This document shows, one piece after another, positions 23,828 through 36,631 of a stretch of DNA of 64,000 nucleotides; the first letter of the stretch is position 1, and the number at the start of each line of letters is the position of its first letter. The notes below the pieces were generated by a model. That model saw nothing but the letters and a program-made list of their open reading frames with translations. It was not told where the DNA came from and searched no databases. The DNA comes from Dryocosmus kuriphilus (Eukaryota; Arthropoda; Insecta; Hymenoptera; Cynipidae): the NCBI GenBank assembly GCA_038277395.1, contig CM076194.1, forward strand, positions 135,503,230 to 135,567,229. The letters run 5' to 3'. The translations under genes and the position numbers were made by a program.

Positions 23828-25084
23828 AATTAGGGTCATATACATGGTATAAAAAACCGTCGTGAAATTTTAAATAAACCTTGTACTCTGTGCATTAATT
23901 TTAAAAATGAGAAATATTAGTACTTTCATAAGTATTCCAAAGTTTTATTGGAATATGGTACACATTCATTTTTATAAAAAAAATTTCTTGTAAATATTTG
24001 GCCATTTTTTAAATTTTACGACATTTTTGCACCATGTTTCACCAGGAATGAAATTATAAAATTATCTGCATTAGTTACTATTAAATGCTCTGAGAACTTA
24101 TCTTTCAAATGATATCAAAAATAAAAAAGGTCAGAAATTCATGCAGTTTCTTAGAAAATCCCACATATTTTTGTAATTTGTATTAAATGATAAGTATTAG
24201 ATCTTTTGTATTCAACGCAAATAATGGCGAAATTGTATTGATTATGGATGTTTAATTAACGTCAGTCCCCGTACTACTCGCCCTTGAGGATTGAGAAATA
24301 ATCCTCTTCTTCGCAAACAAAAAGTGATTGTGATCGAAATGTTATATTTAAGACTCTTTTCAATACCACCCAAGAGGTCGAGACTTTGATGCATTTTTTT
24401 TCACGTGGTTTTCTCAGTAGGTCTAGTCCACGATGTTAATTCTTGTTCTTCTTCAAACAAGCAGATTCCGGAGTATTTTTATCCCCTAGCCGGGGGATAG
24501 AGCTATGCTCAAAATTTGGGGTAACTAAAAAAATCCACCAATGGCTCATTTCAAAGCTTAGGGCGTCTACATTAAAATGCTGAGAGCGCCTTTGCAAAAT
24601 CCAATATGGCGACTCCAATACGGCGCCTGAGAGCTCTCCCTTTCTGTGAAAAAATACTTTAAAAGGCTCATAAATGGTTTGACCGATTTTGACGAGAAAA
24701 AAATATGTTATCTGGATGGATAAAAAGATTTCGAAAAAAATTTGAAAAAATTTTTGGACAAAAATAACCGGTTTTAAAAAATTTTGGAATTTTAAAAAAA
24801 ATTTGTTTGAAGTTACGTTAAATAGTGACACCCACCATTTTTTTCATAAATATTTCTTTAGATGTCTTTTTCAACATATATTTGTGTAAAATTTTTTGAA
24901 ATGGTGCAACATAGTGGAAAAAAATAAAAATCGTACTCGGGACACTGTGCAACTGTGTACCTTTATGGTATACTGTACTGGCCAGCTATTTTTTTTTAGA
25001 AAAAACCCTTATTCATCTTTTTTTCATCAGCAACGTTGTTGGAAAATCTAGAACTTATAAAGTTTATATGTAATTATAAACACT

Positions 25085-25420
25085 ACATTTTTCCTCGTCT
25101 CTCACAATACGGGGTATTTTTTGATTGAGAGTCCTCTCACCTACAATAGTGGGTGCTTTTTGACAGTGAGTCCCCTCGCCTCTCACAATACGGGGTGCTT
25201 TTTGACTGTGAGTCCCCTCGCCTCTCGCAATACGGGGTGATTTTTGACTGTGAGTCCCCTCGCCTCTCGCAATACGGGGTGCTTTTTGACTGTGAGTCCC
25301 CTTGCCTCTCACAATTCGGGGTGCTTTTTTATTGTGAGTCCCCTCGCCTCTCACAATTCGGGGTGCTTTTGTTTGTGAGTCCCCTCGACTCTCGCAATTC
25401 GGGGTGCTAGGCCCTTTAGT
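25085..25420. repeat. 42-bp minisatellite, left arm
   Basis: About eight tandem units of 42 bp (CGGGGTGCTTTTTGACTGTG then AGTCCCCTCGCCTCTCACAA and TA) with scattered substitutions. Because 42 is 14 codons, several frames stay open on both strands; these are not genes. Confidence 0.9.
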
Positions 25421-25649
25421 GCAGGGGGTTTATTAGGGTCACTGATCATGAATCTCAGGCCAGGATATAAAAGTTCTAGGTGGACTAAAGAAAGAGGCAT
25501 ATTTAGAAACGGAAGAGTGAAGGGAATATATTGGTTAAGGAGTTAAGCCAAGAAGGTGCCTCCTTCTTTGGTCCACCTAGAACTTTTAAATCCTGGCTTC
25601 AGATTCATGATCAGTGACCCTAATAAACCTCGTGCACTGAAGGGCATAG

Positions 25650-26020
25650 CAACCCGAATTGTGAGTGGCGAGGGGACTCACAAAAAAAAGCACCCCGAAT
25701 TGTGAAAGGCGAGGGGATTCACAATAAAAAAGCACTCCGAATTGTGAGATGCAAGGTGACTCACAGTCAAAAAGCACCCCGTATTGTGAAAGGCTAGGGG
25801 ACTCACAGTCAAAAAGCACTCCGTATTGTGAGAGGCGAGGGTACTCACAGTCAGAGAGCATCCCGTATTGTGAGAGGCAAGGGGACTCACAATCAAGAAG
25901 CACCCCGTATTGTGAGAGGCGAGGGGACTCACAGTCAAAAAGTACCGCGTATTATGAGAGGCGAGGGGACTCACATTCAAAAAGCACCCCGTATTGTGAG
26001 AGACGAGGAAAAATTTATTG
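25650..26020. repeat. 42-bp minisatellite, right arm
   Basis: Eight or nine units of the same 42-bp repeat in inverse orientation (GTGAGAGGCGAGGGGACTCAC core, itself an imperfect hairpin). Units differ from those of the left arm, so the arms are not freshly copied. Confidence 0.9.
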
Positions 26021-26769
26021 TTTATAATTACATATAAACTGTATAAGTTCTAGATTTTCCAACAACATTGCTGATGAAAAAAAGATGAAGAAGGGTTGTT
26101 TCTAAAAAAATAACCAGCCAGTAAAGTATACCATAAAGATACACAGCTGCACAGTGTCCTGAGTACGATTTTTATTTTTTTCCACTATGTTGCACTACTT
26201 CAAAAAATTTTACACAAATATATGTTGAAATAGACATCTAAAGAAATATTTATGAAGAAAATGGTGGATGTCACTATTTAACATAACTTCAAAAAAAAAT
26301 TTTTTTTAATTCAAAAATTTTTTTAGACCGGTTATTTTCGTCCAAAAATTTTTTCAAATTTGTTTAGAAATCTTTTTATCCAGCCAGATAACGTATTTTT
26401 TCCTCATCAAAATCGTTTAAATCATTTATGAGAAAAACTACTTTTTTGTTTTTTTTTCAGGTTAGGAAGAATATGTGATGTTACAGCTAAATTCTAACAC
26501 CGGATTCTTGTTTAGGAAGTCAAAATACGTCGAAAAGCGTATATATCACTTCAAATATGTACTAAATTTCAATTTAGCTGCCTCTTAAAATATTTTTTCA
26601 CAGAAAGGGAGAGCTCTCAGGCGCCATACTGGAGTCGCCATATTGTTTTTTGCAAAGGCGCACTCAACATTTGAAAGTAGAGGTCCTAAGCTTTGAAATA
26701 AGCCATTGGTGGATTTGTTAGATACCCCAAATTTTGGGCATAGCACTGATCCGGTTGACGTGGAACGTC

Positions 26770-27201
26770 CCATATATATTATATTATATTATATATATTT
26801 ATGAAATTATATATATAATATACGTATATATGAGCAAAAATTTGTAGAATTTTAGAATTTTTAGATTTTGCAGTCTTTTAAATAATTGGAAAAATGTAGA
26901 TTTCTCGAAAACGAAAAATTTAAGCCTTAGTTAATTTTCAGAATTTTCAGATTTTATTAATACTAATTGAAGTTTCATCATTTTGTGAAATTATCTAGAT
27001 AAGAAAAACATAAATACTTTAATAAACATGGAAGTTGCAGGATGGGGAATTGGAATTTGAGTTTTCGAAATTAATTCCAGAAATTTTATTTTGAAAAAAC
27101 GACGCAAAACATTCACCCCTAAGGGTGGGTTTGGGAGAAAAATACAAGAGCAAAAATTATATATATATATTATATTATATATATATTATATATATATATT
27201 G

Positions 27202-27258
<57 letters not shown>

Positions 27259-27290
27259 TATATATATATATTTATTAAATTATATATATT
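26770..27290 (+). repeat. Repeat H, copy 1, with long (TA)n tail
   Basis: Sequence from about 26830 (GAGCAAAAATTTGTAGAATT) to 27155 (GGGTGGGTTTGGGAGAAAAA) matches 45670-46000. A (TA)n/(TAT)n tract of about 130 bp follows (27158-27290), and another short one precedes it (26772-26825). Frames in the TA tract encode only Ile/Tyr repeats and are artefacts. Confidence 0.75.
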
Positions 27291-27344
27291 TTAAGGCCTT
27301 AACTTTGTAAGGGTACGAAACTAATTATCATTAAAGGTAAACAC

Positions 27345-30300
27345 GAGAGAAAACAAAAATTAATTATTACATTCTCATCTCAATGAGAAGGTATTAGTTT
27401 TACATGAAAACTGACTTTCGCGGATTTCAGGAAATCTCGACGTTTCATGACCCCCTAAATCCAAAAAAACAGGTTTTACGTTGGTGTCTGTCTGTTGTTG
27501 TCGTCGTTGTCGTTGTTGTCGTAGTCTGTTAGCACGAAAACTTTCGAAGGACTAATCGGATTGGATTGCGCTTTTGCATACTTCTTCAACGCGTAAAAAG
27601 TAAGGACAAGTTCGTCAACCAGCGGGTTTTGAGCAATGGTTCTGGTTTTTTATCCATCATAAATTCTTTCTAAAAATTAAAAATTCGAATTTCCCGCCAA
27701 AATATGCAAGATACGAAAAAAATCGTAATAGACAAAGTTGTTCACCTCAAAAATATTTACATATTTACTCTCTACCATTTTCTCGAAAAAACTCATGGTC
27801 TTTAAGTTATTCGTGAAATATGTTCATTCATATTAAAAAATTCACTTTTCCGCAAAAGTATACGAGATACGAGAAAATATCAAGAAGCAGAATTATTCAC
27901 CTTCCAAAGACCTACAAATTCTCTTAAAACCATGTTTTGGTACAACCTATACTTTCTTCATTAAACGTATAATACTGTCCTTTTAAACAAAAAATACATT
28001 ACTATACAGTCAGTAAAAAGTTATTAAAAGTTATTGAAAAATCTGTCCACTGCTTAGGCGCATTCTCATCACGTTTGTCGCGCTCACCAATAAATGAAAT
28101 TATATCTGAAACGTAAATTTCTTCATTTTTTACATAGTTTGGCTGAAAAATGCAATTTTTTTATTATTACATTCTCATCTCAGTGAGAAGGTATTAGTTT
28201 TATGTGAAAACTGACTTTCGCGGATTTCATGAAATCTCGACGTTTCGTGACCCCCTGAATCTGAAAAAACATATTTTACGTTGGTGTCTGTCTGTCGTTG
28301 TCGTTGTCGTCGTTGTTGTCGTCGTTGTTGTCGTCGTTGTCGTTGTAGTCTGTTAGTACGATAACTTTCGAAGTACCATTCAGATTGGATTGCGCTTTGG
28401 CATACTTCTTTAAGGCGTAAAAAGTAACGGCGAGTTCGGTAACCAGCGTTTTTTGATGAACGGTTATGGTTTTATCCAGCCAAAACTGTTTTCACAAACA
28501 CCAAAAATCCATTTTCCGGCTAAACTATGCGAGATACAGAAAATATGTATATAACCAAAATTGTTTATCTTAAAAAAATCTACGAATTTTGTCTTAACCG
28601 TTTTTTTTTATAAAGTACACGGTTTTTGTTTTAATCGAGAAAACGTTATTGAAAATGAAAAACTGTGGTTTCCCACAAAAATATTCAAGATACGAAAAGA
28701 ATAGTAATAAATAAATTTGTTCGTCTCAAAAAGATCTACAAACTTATTTTTAACCGTTTATTGCTAAAATGCGCGGTTTTTGTTTTAATCGAGAAAACGC
28801 TATTAAAAAATCAAAAATTCAAATTTTTCGCCAAACTATGCAAGATACGAAAAAAATCATAATAAACAAAGTTGTTCAACTCAAAAATATCTACATATTT
28901 ACTCCCTACCATTTTCTCGAAAAGACGCATGGTCTTTAACTTATTCGTGAAATATGTTAATTCATATAAAAAAATCCACTTTTCCGCAAAAGTATGCGAG
29001 ATACGAGAAAATATCAAGAAGTAGAATTATTCACCTTCCAAAGACCTACAAATTCTCTTCAAACCATTTTTTGATACAACCCATACTTTATTCATTAAAC
29101 GTATAATACTGTCCTTTTATACAAAAAATCCATGACTATACAGTCAGTAAAAAGTTATTAAAAGTTATTGAAAAATCTGCCCGCTACTCAGGCGCATTCT
29201 CATCACGTTTCTCGCGCTCACCAATCAATGAAATTATATCTAAAACATAAATTTCTACATTTTTTACACAGTTTGGCTGAAAAATGCAATTTTTAGATTC
29301 TCATCAGAGAAGGTATTAGATTTATGCAAAATTTGACTTTCGCGGATTTCATGAAATCTCCACGTTTTGAGACCTCCTGAATCCGAAAAAACGGTTTTTA
29401 CGGTTTTTACGACGGTGCCTGTCTGTCAGTTGTCGTCTTCGTCGTCGTTGTCTTCGTCGTTGTCGTTGGAGTCTCCCACGATAACTTTCGGAGGACTAAT
29501 CGGGTTGGGTTGCGCTTTGGCATACTTCTTTAAAGCGTAAAAAGTATGGACGAGTTCGTTAACCAGCCGATTTTGACCAACGGTTATGGTTTTATCCATC
29601 AAAAACCGTTTTCACAAAATTAAAAAATCCATTTTCCGGCTAAAATATGAGGGATAAAAAAAATGTAAGAGAGTAGAATTGTTCATCTCAAAAAAATCTA
29701 CGAATTTTGTCTTAACCGTTTTTTTTATAAATTACACGGTTTTTGTTTTGATCGAGAAAACGTTATTAAAAATGAAAAACTGTGGTTTCCCGCCAAAATA
29801 TTCAAGATACGAAAAAAATAATAATAAATAAATTTGTTCGTCTCAAAAAGATCTACAAACTTTGTTTTAACCGTTTTTTGTTAAAATGCACGGTTTTGGT
29901 TTTAATCGAGAAAACGCTATTAAAAAATCAAAAATTCAAATTTTCCGCCAAACTATGCAAGATACGAAAAAAATCATAATAAACAAAGTTGTTCAACTCA
30001 AAAATATCTACATATTTACTCTCTACCATTTTCTCGAAAAGACGCATGGTCTTTAACTTATTCGTGAAATATGTTAATTCATATAAAAAAATCCGCTTTT
30101 CCGCAAAAGTATGCAAGATACGAGAAAATATCAAGAAGCAGAATTATTCACCTTCCAAAGACCTACAAATTCTCTTAAAACCATTTTTTGATACAAACCG
30201 TACTTTATTCATTAAACGTATAATACTGTCCTTTTATACAAAAAATCCATGACTATACAGTCAGTAAAAAGTTATTAAAAGTTATTGAAAAATCTGCCCG

Positions 30301-33300
30301 CTACTCAGGCGCATTCTCATCACGTTTCTCGCGCTCACCAATCAATGAAATTATATCTAAAACATAAATTTCTACATTTTTTACACAGTTTGGCTGAAAA
30401 ATGCAATTTTTAGATTCTCATCAGAGAAGGTATTAGATTTATGCAAAATTTGACTTTCGCGGATTTCATGAAATCTCCACGTTTTGAGACCTCCTGAATC
30501 CGAAAAAAAAAACGGTTTTTACGACGGTGCCTGTCTGTCTGTTGTCGTCTTCGTCGTCGTTGTCCTCGTCGTTGTCGTTGGAGTCTCCCACGATAACTTT
30601 CGGAGGACTAATCGGGTTGGGTTGCGCTTTGGCATACTTCTTTAAAGCGTAAAAAGTAAGGACGAGTTCGTTAACCAGCCGATTTTGACCAACGGTTATG
30701 GTTTTATCCATCAAAAACCGTTTTCACAAAATTAAAAAATCCATTTTCCGGCTAAAATATGAGGGATAAAAAAAATGTAAGAGAGTAGAATTGTTCATCT
30801 CAAAAAAACCTACGAATTTTGTCTTAACCGTTTTTTTTTATAAAGTACACGGTTTTTGTTTTGATCGAGAAAACATTATTAAAAATGAAAAACTGTGGTT
30901 TCCCGCCAAAATATTCAAGATACGAAAAAAAATAATAATAAATAAATTTGTTCGCCTCAAAAAGATCTACAAACTTTGTTTTAACCGTTTTTTGTTAAAA
31001 TGCACGGTTTTGGTTTTAATCGAGAAAACGCTATTAAAAAATCAAAAATTCAAATTTTCCGCCAAACTATGCAAGATACGAAAAAAATCATAATAAACAA
31101 AGTTGTTCAACTCAAAAATATCTACATATTTACTCCCTACCATTTTCTCGAAAAGACGCATGGTCTTTAACTTATTCGTGAAATATGTTAATTCATATAA
31201 AAAAATCCGCTTTTTCCGCAAAAGTATGCAAGATACGAGAAAATATCAAGAAGCAGAATTATTCACCTTCCAAAGACCTACAAATTCTCTTAAAACCATT
31301 TTTTGATACAAACCGTACTTTATTCATTAAACGTATAATACTGTCCTTTTATACAAAAAATCCATGACTATACAGTCAGTAAAAAGTTATTAAAAGTTAT
31401 TGAAAAATCTGCCCGCTACTCAGGCGCATTCTCATCACGTTTCTCGCGCTCACCAATCAATGAAATTATATCTAAAACATAAATTTCTACATTTTTTACA
31501 CAGTTTGGCTGAAAAATGCAATTTTTAGATTCTCAACAGAGAAGGTATTAGATTTATGCAAAATTTGACTTTCGCGGATTTCATGAAATCTCCACGTTTT
31601 GAGACCTCCTGAATCCGAAAAAACGGTTTTTACGACGGTGCCTGTCTGTCTGTTGTCGTCTTCGTCGTCGTTGTCCTCGTCGTTGTCGTTGTCGTTGGAG
31701 TCTCCCACGATAACTTTCGGAGGACTAATCGGGTTGGGTTGCGCTTTGGCATACTTCTTTAAAGCGTAAAAAGTAAGGACGAGTTCGTTAACCAGACACT
31801 TTTGACAAACGGTTATGGTTTTATCCATCAAAAACGTTTTCACAGAATTAAAAAATCCATTTTCCGGCTAAAATATGAGGGATAAAAAAATGTAAGAGAG
31901 TAGAATTGTTCATCTCAAAAAAATCTACGAATTTTGTCTTAACCGTTTTTTTTTATATAGTACACACGGTTTTTGTTTTGATCGAGAAAACGTTATTAAA
32001 AATGAAAAACTGTGGTTTCCCGCCAAAATATTCAAGATACGAAAAAAATAATAATAAATAAATTTGTTCGTCTCAAAAAGGTCTACAAACTTTGTTTTAA
32101 CCGTTTTTTGTTAAAATGCACGGTTTTGGTTTTAATCGAGAAAACGCTATTAAAAAATAAAAAATTCAAATTTTCCGCCAAACTATGCAAGATACGAAAA
32201 AAATCATAATAAACAAAGTTGTTCAACTCAAAAATATCTACATATCTACTTCCTACCATTTTCTCGAAAAGACGCATGGTCTTTAAGTTATTCGTGAAAT
32301 ATGTTCATTCATATTAAAAAATCCACTTTTCCGCAAAAATATGCGAGATACGAGAAAATATCAAGAAGCAGAATTATTCACCTTCCAAAGACCTACAAAT
32401 TCTCTTAAAACCATTTTTTGATACAACCCATACTTTATTCATTAAACGTATAATACTGTCCTTTTAAACAAAAAATACATTACTATACAGTCAGTAAAAG
32501 GTTATTAAAAGTTATTGAAAAATCTGCCCGCTACTCAGGCGCATTCTCATCACGTTTTTCGCGCTCACCAATCAATGAAATTATATCTGAAACTTAAATT
32601 TCTTCATTTTTTACATAGTTTGGCTGAAAAATGAAATTTTTTTATTATTACATTCTCATCTCAATGAGAAGGTATTAGTTTTATGTGAAAACTGACTTTC
32701 GCGGATTTCATGAAATCTCGACGTTTCGTGATCCCCTGAATCTGAAAGAACATGTTTTACGTTGGTGTCTGTCTGTCGTTGTCGTTGCCGTCGTTGTCGT
32801 CGTCGTTGTCGTTGTAGTCTGTTAGTACGATAACTTTCGAAGAACTAATCGGATTGGATTGCGCTTTGGCATACTTCTTTAAGGCGTAAAAAGTAAGGAC
32901 GAGTTCGGTAACCGGCGGTTTTTGACGAACGGTTATGGTTTTAACCAGCCAAAACTGTTTTCGCAAACTCCAAAAATCCATTTTCCGACTAAACTATGCG
33001 AGATACAGAAAATATGTATATAACCAAAATTGTTCATCTAAAAAAAATCTACGAATTTTGTCTTAACCGTTTTTTTTTATAACGTACACGGTTTTTGTTT
33101 TGATCGAGAAAACGTTATTAAAAATGAAAAACTGTGGTTTCCCGACAAAATATTCAAGATACGAAAAGAATAATAATAAATAAATTTGTTCGTCTCAAAA
33201 AGATCTACAAACTTATTTTTAACCGTTTTTTGCTAAAATGCGCGGTTTTTGTTTTAATCGAGAAAACGCTATTAAAAAATCCAAAATTCAAATTTTCCGC

Positions 33301-35515
33301 CAAACTATGCAAGATACGAAAAAAATCATAATAAACAAAGTTGTTCAACTCAAAAATATCTACATATTTACTCCCTACCATTTTCTCGAAAAGACGCATG
33401 GTCTTTAACTTATTCGTGAAATATGTTAATTCATATAAAAAAATCCACTTTTCCGCAAAAGTATGCGAGATACGAGAAAATATCAAGAAGCAGAATTATT
33501 CACCTTCCAAAAACCTACAAATTCTCTTAAAACCATTTTTTGATACAACCCATACTTTATTCATTAAACGTATAATACTGTCCTTTTATACAAAAAATCC
33601 ATGACTATACAGTCAGTAAAAAGTTATTAAAAGTTATTGAAAAATCTGCCCGCTACTCAGGCGCATTCTCATCACGTTTCTCGCGCTCACCAATCAATGA
33701 AATTATATCTGAAACGTAAATTTCTTCATTTTTCTAACATAGTTTGGCTGAAAAATGCAATTTTACATTCTCATCAGAGAAGGTATTAGATTTATGTCAA
33801 ATTTGACTTTCGCAGATTTCATGAAATCTCCACGTTTTGAGACCTCCTGAATCCGAAAAAACGGTTTTTACGACGGTGTCTGTCTGTCTGTTGTCATCGT
33901 CGTCGTCGTTGTCGTTGGAGTCTCCCACGATAACTTTCGGAGGACTAATCGGATTGGGTTGCGCTTTGGTACACTTCTTTAAGGGGTAAAAAGGAAGGAC
34001 GAGTTCGTTAACCAGCGGTTTTTGACCAACAGTTATGGTTTTATCCATCAAAAACCGTTTTCACAAAATTAAAAAATCCATTTTCCGGCTAAAATATGAG
34101 GGATAAAAAAAATGTAAGAGAGTAGAATTGTTCATCTCAAAAAAATCTACGAATTTTGTCTTAACCGTTTTTTTTATAAAGTACACGGTTTTTTTTTGAT
34201 CGAGAAAACGTTATTAAAAATGAAAAACTGTGGTTTCCCGCCAAAATATTCAAGATACGAAAAAAATAATAATAAATAAATTTGTTCGTCTCAAAAAGAT
34301 CTACAAACTTTGTTGTAACCGTTTTTTGTTAAAATGCACGGTTTTGGTTTTAATCGAGAAAACGCTATTAAAAAATGAAAAATTCAAATTTTCCGCCAAA
34401 CTATGCAAGATACGAAAAAAATCATAATAAACAAAGTTGTTCAACTCAAAAATATCTACATATTTACTCCCTACCATTTTCTCGAAAAAATCAAAACATA
34501 GTTTGGCTGAAAAATGCAATTCTTACATTCTCATCAGAGAAGGTATTAGATTTATGTCAAATTTGACTTTCGCGGATTTCATGAAATCTCCACGTTTTGA
34601 GACCTCCTGAATCCGAAAAAACGGTTTTTACGACGGTGTCTGTCTGTCTGTTGTCATCGTCGTCGTCGTTGTGTCTCCCACGATAACTTTCGGAGGACTA
34701 ATCGGATTGGGTTGCGCTTTGGTACACTTCTTTAAGGGGTAAAAAGGAAGGACGAGTTCGTTAACCAGCGGTTTTTGACCAACAGTTATGGTTTTATCCA
34801 TCAAAAACCGTTTTCACAAAATTAAAAAATCCATTTTCCGGCTAAAATATGAGGGATAAAAAAAATGCAAAGAGAGTAGAATTGTTCATCTAAAAAAAAA
34901 TCTACGAATTTTGTCTTAACCGTTTTTTTTTATAAAGTACACGGTTTTTGTTTTGATCGAGAAAACGTTATTAAAAATGAAAAACTGTGGTTTCCCGCCA
35001 AAATATTCAAGATACGAAAAAAATAATAATAAATAAATTTGTTCGTCTCAAAAAGGTCTACAAACTTTGTTTTAACCATTTTTTGATAAAATGCACGGTT
35101 TTTGTTTTAATCGATAAAACGTTATTAAAAATAAAAAATTTAAAATTGCCCTCCAAACTATGCAAGATATGGAAAGATAATAATAAACAAAGTTGTTCGC
35201 CTCAAAAAGATCTACAAATTTGCTCTCTATCATTTTTTTGAGCAGACGCGTAGTTTTTGAGTTATTCGTTATGAAATATAAAGAAAACCACTTTTCAGCA
35301 ATACTATGCAAGATATGAGAAAATATTAACAAGCAGAATTGTTCACCTTAGAAAGAGCTACAAAATTTATTTATAAGACTCATCGTTTTACTTTTAAGAC
35401 GATCGAAATCCCCTATTGTGAAAATTTGGAAAATCACTAAAAAACTTTACCATTCTACAATGTGTTTTAAAAAAACGTAATTATCGAGCGCAAAGCGCGA
35501 GTTTCATGATGAGAA
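27345..35515 (+). repeat. Tandem array of ~1.12-kb higher-order units
   Basis: Unit starts (ATTCTCAT ... GAGAAGGTATTAG) recur at about 27371, 28171, 29297, 30413, 31529, 32651, 33767 and 34527, giving periods of 1116-1126 bp with shorter variants (~800 and ~760 bp). Each full unit has a spacer with a GTCGTT/GTCGTC microsatellite and four ~156-bp modules (GATACGA at 28532, 28689, 28844 and 29000 in one unit). Frames of 60-115 codons recur in each unit, including a minus-strand frame around PISPPKVIVG, but none has a recognisable motif. The array starts with TACATTCTCATC and ends with its inverse (GATGAGAATGTA, about 35508-35519). Confidence 0.92.
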
Positions 35516-35720
35516 TGTATTCCTTAAGGGCGAGAGAGCCTTAAGTAAAATAATTTCTTTTGTAATTTTTAATTTAAAGGTTTATACGATTCATAAACAC
35601 CAAGCGCGAAACGCGACTGTCATAAATAACGTATCGTGCGCGAAGCGCGAGTGGTAACAGACGCGTGCCGTAGGCATGCGAAGAGAATGTGCCCGCGAAG
35701 CGGGCAGATTTTTTTTTTTA
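35480..35720. repeat. Cluster of short GC-rich palindromes
   Basis: At least five short hairpins follow the array in AT-rich DNA: GCGCAAAGCGC near 35490, CTTAAGGGCGAGAGAGCCTTAAG-type stem at 35522-35544, GCGCGAAACGCG near 35607, GCGCGAAGCGCG near 35639 and GCCCGCGAAGCGGGC at about 35691-35705. The last is directly followed by a T run, so it resembles a bacterial terminator, though nothing here is transcribed in a bacterial context. Confidence 0.7.
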
Positions 35721-36631
35721 ATACATTTATTTGGATATTCTGTAGTTATAAGAGCTAACGCTACAAATGAAGCTTAATTCTCTTTCGTCATTCGCGTGAC
35801 AATTGCGTATGCCTAAACCTATAATCGAGAGCAAACTTGAGTTTGTTTAGTTTTAGTAATCAAAGAATAAAAAATTTTATTTTATTTATCAGTCGTCCGT
35901 AAACAGCTCTAAATCGGAAAATTTTTATTTCTTTTCTTTGCGTGACATTTACGCGAGCATCTAAAAATTCACAACTTCCGTTTTGTTAGAGTTACAGGTA
36001 AATTCTATTTTATTTCAGAAATCAGTAGAAACAACGTAACATTATCGCGAGAAATATCATTTAAAAATGTACGTAATTTTCAAAACTCGTAAAGTCAGAT
36101 AAGTGCCTATACAGAACTGGTTTTAGGGCAGAGGAATGAAAACATGAGAGATCAATGTGATCTCTCGTGATCCTTTGCCGCTAATGCCACCATGGACAGC
36201 CTCGATACGGTTGTGTGACAAAACTCCACACAACAGTCACCAGCGTGTTAGACAGAGTGCAGCAACAAAGCTTCCTCCCTGAATTTTCCTCGATCCGGAT
36301 CTACAGCTATTACTGTAGAACAGCCACCAGCAAATCTGTTCCTTATAAGGAGTCACGGCCACGGGGTTGGAGGGTGCATTACCTTCACCCAGTGCCGTAT
36401 ACACAGCAAACGGTTCTTTCTTTCGTAGTTAGGGAGTTCGTGCAGTGCCACAGACAGAAAGATAAAAACAAATCGCTTTACCCCGGTGCCGCATACAAGG
36501 CAAAAAACTCGATCTGTTCCTAAAAAATACTCCTCTGGATTCAGAAACGTAAATGACCGCTCTTTCACCAATAAGGAAGAAGCACTCCTCGAACCATCCT
36601 CGAACCGTAGCTCAAGAGAAGGCCTCGAACT
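35721..36631. other. Unassigned stretch
   Basis: A hairpin GAGAGATCA-ATG-TGATCTCTC lies at about 36146-36166. The DNA from 36170 to 36630 has more balanced composition than the surroundings and a 102-codon frame (36215-36523), but no motif, splice context or repeat match supports a gene. Confidence 0.45.

Larger units (their letters stand above)
14133..24498 (+). mobile_element. Family E repeat, copy 1, interrupted by an 8.9-kb element
   Basis: Two blocks (14133-14953 and 23834-24498) join into one ~1.5-kb repeat. The join is proved by the reverse copy at 46196-47806, which is continuous across the same point (ACAATTAGGGTCATA-type sequence near 46950). The copy starts at CAGTGTCTCCATAACGTGG and ends near ATCCCCTAGCCGGGGGAT. 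No transposase is visible; a ~90-codon frame at 14111-14380 (minus) is shared with other copies. The class is unknown: a nonautonomous DNA transposon is most likely. Confidence 0.75.
24501..26746. mobile_element. Foldback element D with minisatellite arms
   Basis: Arms of about 1 kb are inverted copies of each other: the outer end GCTATGCTCAAAATTTGGGG at about 24502 is answered near 26744, and the inner end CTAGGTGGAC... around 25480 is answered near 25580. The short unique centre (25490-25565) separates them. The right arm has an extra ~130 bp at 26455-26590. It sits between family E copy 1 and repeat H. It carries no transposase. Confidence 0.8.

Noticed and set aside
25085..26037. Repeat blocks that could be mistaken for a CRISPR array or a repeat-protein gene
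   Set aside because: Units are contiguous 42-bp tandem copies without unique spacers, in inverted arms of a foldback element, in eukaryotic DNA.
27091..27310. Frames of Ile/Tyr repeats
   Set aside because: They are translations of a (TA)n microsatellite.
35686..35712. Rho-independent terminator
   Set aside because: Shape fits (GC hairpin plus T run) but the context is eukaryotic repeat DNA; listed as a palindrome instead.
36215..36523. 102-codon frame in balanced-composition DNA
   Set aside because: No motif, start context or splice evidence; an opposite-strand frame of 114 codons overlaps it.
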